Part shown: positions 4,964 through 5,764 of the stretch, piece by piece | How the letters are laid out: the number at the start of each line of letters is the position of its first letter | How positions within the stretch are numbered: position 1 is the stretch's first letter | DNA from: Propionibacteriaceae bacterium | Lineage (GTDB): Bacteria > Actinomycetota > Actinomycetes > Propionibacteriales > Propionibacteriaceae | Length of the DNA: 5,764 bases | Assembly: GCA_024636075.1 (NCBI GenBank) | Contig: JAGXHS010000181.1 | Location: 1 to 5,764, forward strand | Reading direction: 5' to 3' | The notes under the pieces: model-generated | What the model saw: only the letters and a program-made list of their open reading frames with translations | What the model was told of the DNA's origin: nothing | Databases searched by the model: none | Position numbers and translations under genes: made by a program

Positions 4964-5764
4964 ATGTCGGACGTCGTCGTCCTCGGAGCCGGCATCTCAG
5001 GGCACACCGCCGCGCTGCATCTTCGTCGGCTGTTGGGTAAGGAACACACGATCACCGTGGTCTCGCCGAACTCACTGTGGAACTGGATTCCCTCGAACAT
5101 CTGGGTCGGTGTGGGGAAGATGCCCGCCAAGAAGGTGTTGTTCAAGTTGGCGCCGGTCTACCGGCGAAAGGGGATCACGTTCAAGCAGGCGAAGGCGATC
5201 GCCATTCGACCAGAAGGCGATGACAGCAATCCGCGGGGTGGTGTCGACATCGAATACACGGACCCGGCTTCGGCAGGTCGCGTGGAGACACTGCGATACG
5301 ACTTCCTGATCAACGCAACCGGTCCGAAGCTGAAGTTCGAGGCCACCGAGGGGCTCGGTCCTGACAGCGGACACACCGTTTCGGTGTGTACCGCCGGCCA
5401 CGCCACACAGGCCGCGGCAGCGCTGCGTAGCACCATCGACAAGCTGAGGGAGGGCATGCCGCAGACCTTGGTGGTGGGCATGGGTCACGGCACCTGCACC
5501 TGCGAAGGGGCGGCATTCGAATACACCTTCAACGTGGATCACGAACTGCGCGAGGCGGGGGTGCGGGAGCGTGCGACCTTGGTGTACCTGACCAACGAGG
5601 CACAGCTCGGCGACTTCGGCGTCGACGGGATGACGTTCGACGACATGGGGTTCGAGATGAGCAGCGAGCTGTGGACCACTTCGCTGTTCCGGGAACGCGA
5701 CGTGCAGCCCATTGTTGGTGCCCACGTGGAACGCGTCGACGCCAGTCAAGTCCACTACGAGACC
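4964..5764 (+). CDS. FAD-dependent sulfide:quinone oxidoreductase-like protein, C-terminus cut by window edge
   Basis: 267 codons are visible with no stop, so the C-terminal part is missing. The ATG at 4964 has AGGAG (4953-4957) six bases upstream. The protein opens with a dinucleotide-binding fold, VVVLGAGISGHTAAL (4-18, GxGxxG at 8-13), then NWIPSNIWVGVGKM (40-53), typical of the SQR/flavocytochrome c sulfide dehydrogenase group, and the second FAD motif YDFLINATGPKL (112-123). Cys142 (VSVCTAGHA) and the pair Cys178/Cys180 (HGTCTCEGAAFEY) lie where SQRs carry their first two redox cysteines; the third would be near residue 350, beyond the window. Known SQRs sit at the inner face of the membrane, oxidise sulfide to polysulfide or sulfane sulfur and reduce quinone. 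No transmembrane helix is visible, which is normal for the family since membrane contact is through C-terminal amphipathic helices. Substrate remains inferred: some family members are NADH dehydrogenase-like or of unknown function. Confidence 0.85.
   Translation, partial: MSDVVVLGAGISGHTAALHLRRLLGKEHTITVVSPNSLWNWIPSNIWVGVGKMPAKKVLFKLAPVYRRKGITFKQAKAIAIRPEGDDSNPRGGVDIEYTDPASAGRVETLRYDFLINATGPKLKFEATEGLGPDSGHTVSVCTAGHATQAAAALRSTIDKLREGMPQTLVVGMGHGTCTCEGAAFEYTFNVDHELREAGVRERATLVYLTNEAQLGDFGVDGMTFDDMGFEMSSELWTTSLFRERDVQPIVGAHVERVDASQVHYET

Noticed and set aside
5072..5755. Open minus-strand frame of 227 codons opposite the SQR-like gene
   Set aside because: The plus-strand frame carries the FAD motifs, redox cysteines and a good ribosome site and stays open to the window end; the minus frame has none of these.

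Overview
This is an ordinary chromosomal stretch of a high-GC actinobacterium, most likely of the order Mycobacteriales (Mycobacterium, Rhodococcus, Gordonia or Dietzia type). The reasons are the codon use, the GGA-type ribosome sites and a fadA2-fabG4 gene pair that matches the Mycobacterium tuberculosis Rv0243/Rv0242c pair. The genus cannot be fixed from the sequence alone. There is no RNA gene, mobile element or CRISPR array.

Layout. Positions 1-1696 (minus strand) hold a thiolase (fadA2-like, complete) followed two bases later by a high-molecular-weight 3-ketoacyl reductase (fabG4-like, only its first 134 codons). A 134-bp divergent region (1697-1830) separates this pair from a TetR-family regulator (1831-2529, plus strand). 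The regulator overlaps by 4 bp an acyl-CoA oxidase-family flavoenzyme of 667 residues (2526-4529). Tail to tail with that gene lies a small acylphosphatase (4550-4834, minus). After a second divergent region (4835-4963) comes an FAD-dependent sulfide:quinone oxidoreductase-like protein (4964 to the window end, plus), cut off by the window after 267 residues.

How the genes fit together. Acyl-CoA oxidase/dehydrogenase (first step), ketoacyl reductase/3-hydroxyacyl dehydrogenase and thiolase (last step) are fatty acyl-CoA chain-cycling enzymes. The TetR regulator sits between the two arms, and the shared promoter region carries repeated GATAC motifs with inverted partners, so it plausibly controls itself, the oxidase and the thiolase-reductase pair. 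This regulation is inferred. The acylphosphatase and the SQR-like gene look like a separate unit with their own divergent control region, which contains a perfect 7-4-7 inverted repeat.

The points most worth a second look are the tandem operator-like boxes with an apparently leaderless tetR start, the ACOX-type rather than ordinary FadE-type enzyme under that regulator, and the cysteine arrangement and upstream palindrome of the SQR-like gene. No clearly undescribed system was found.
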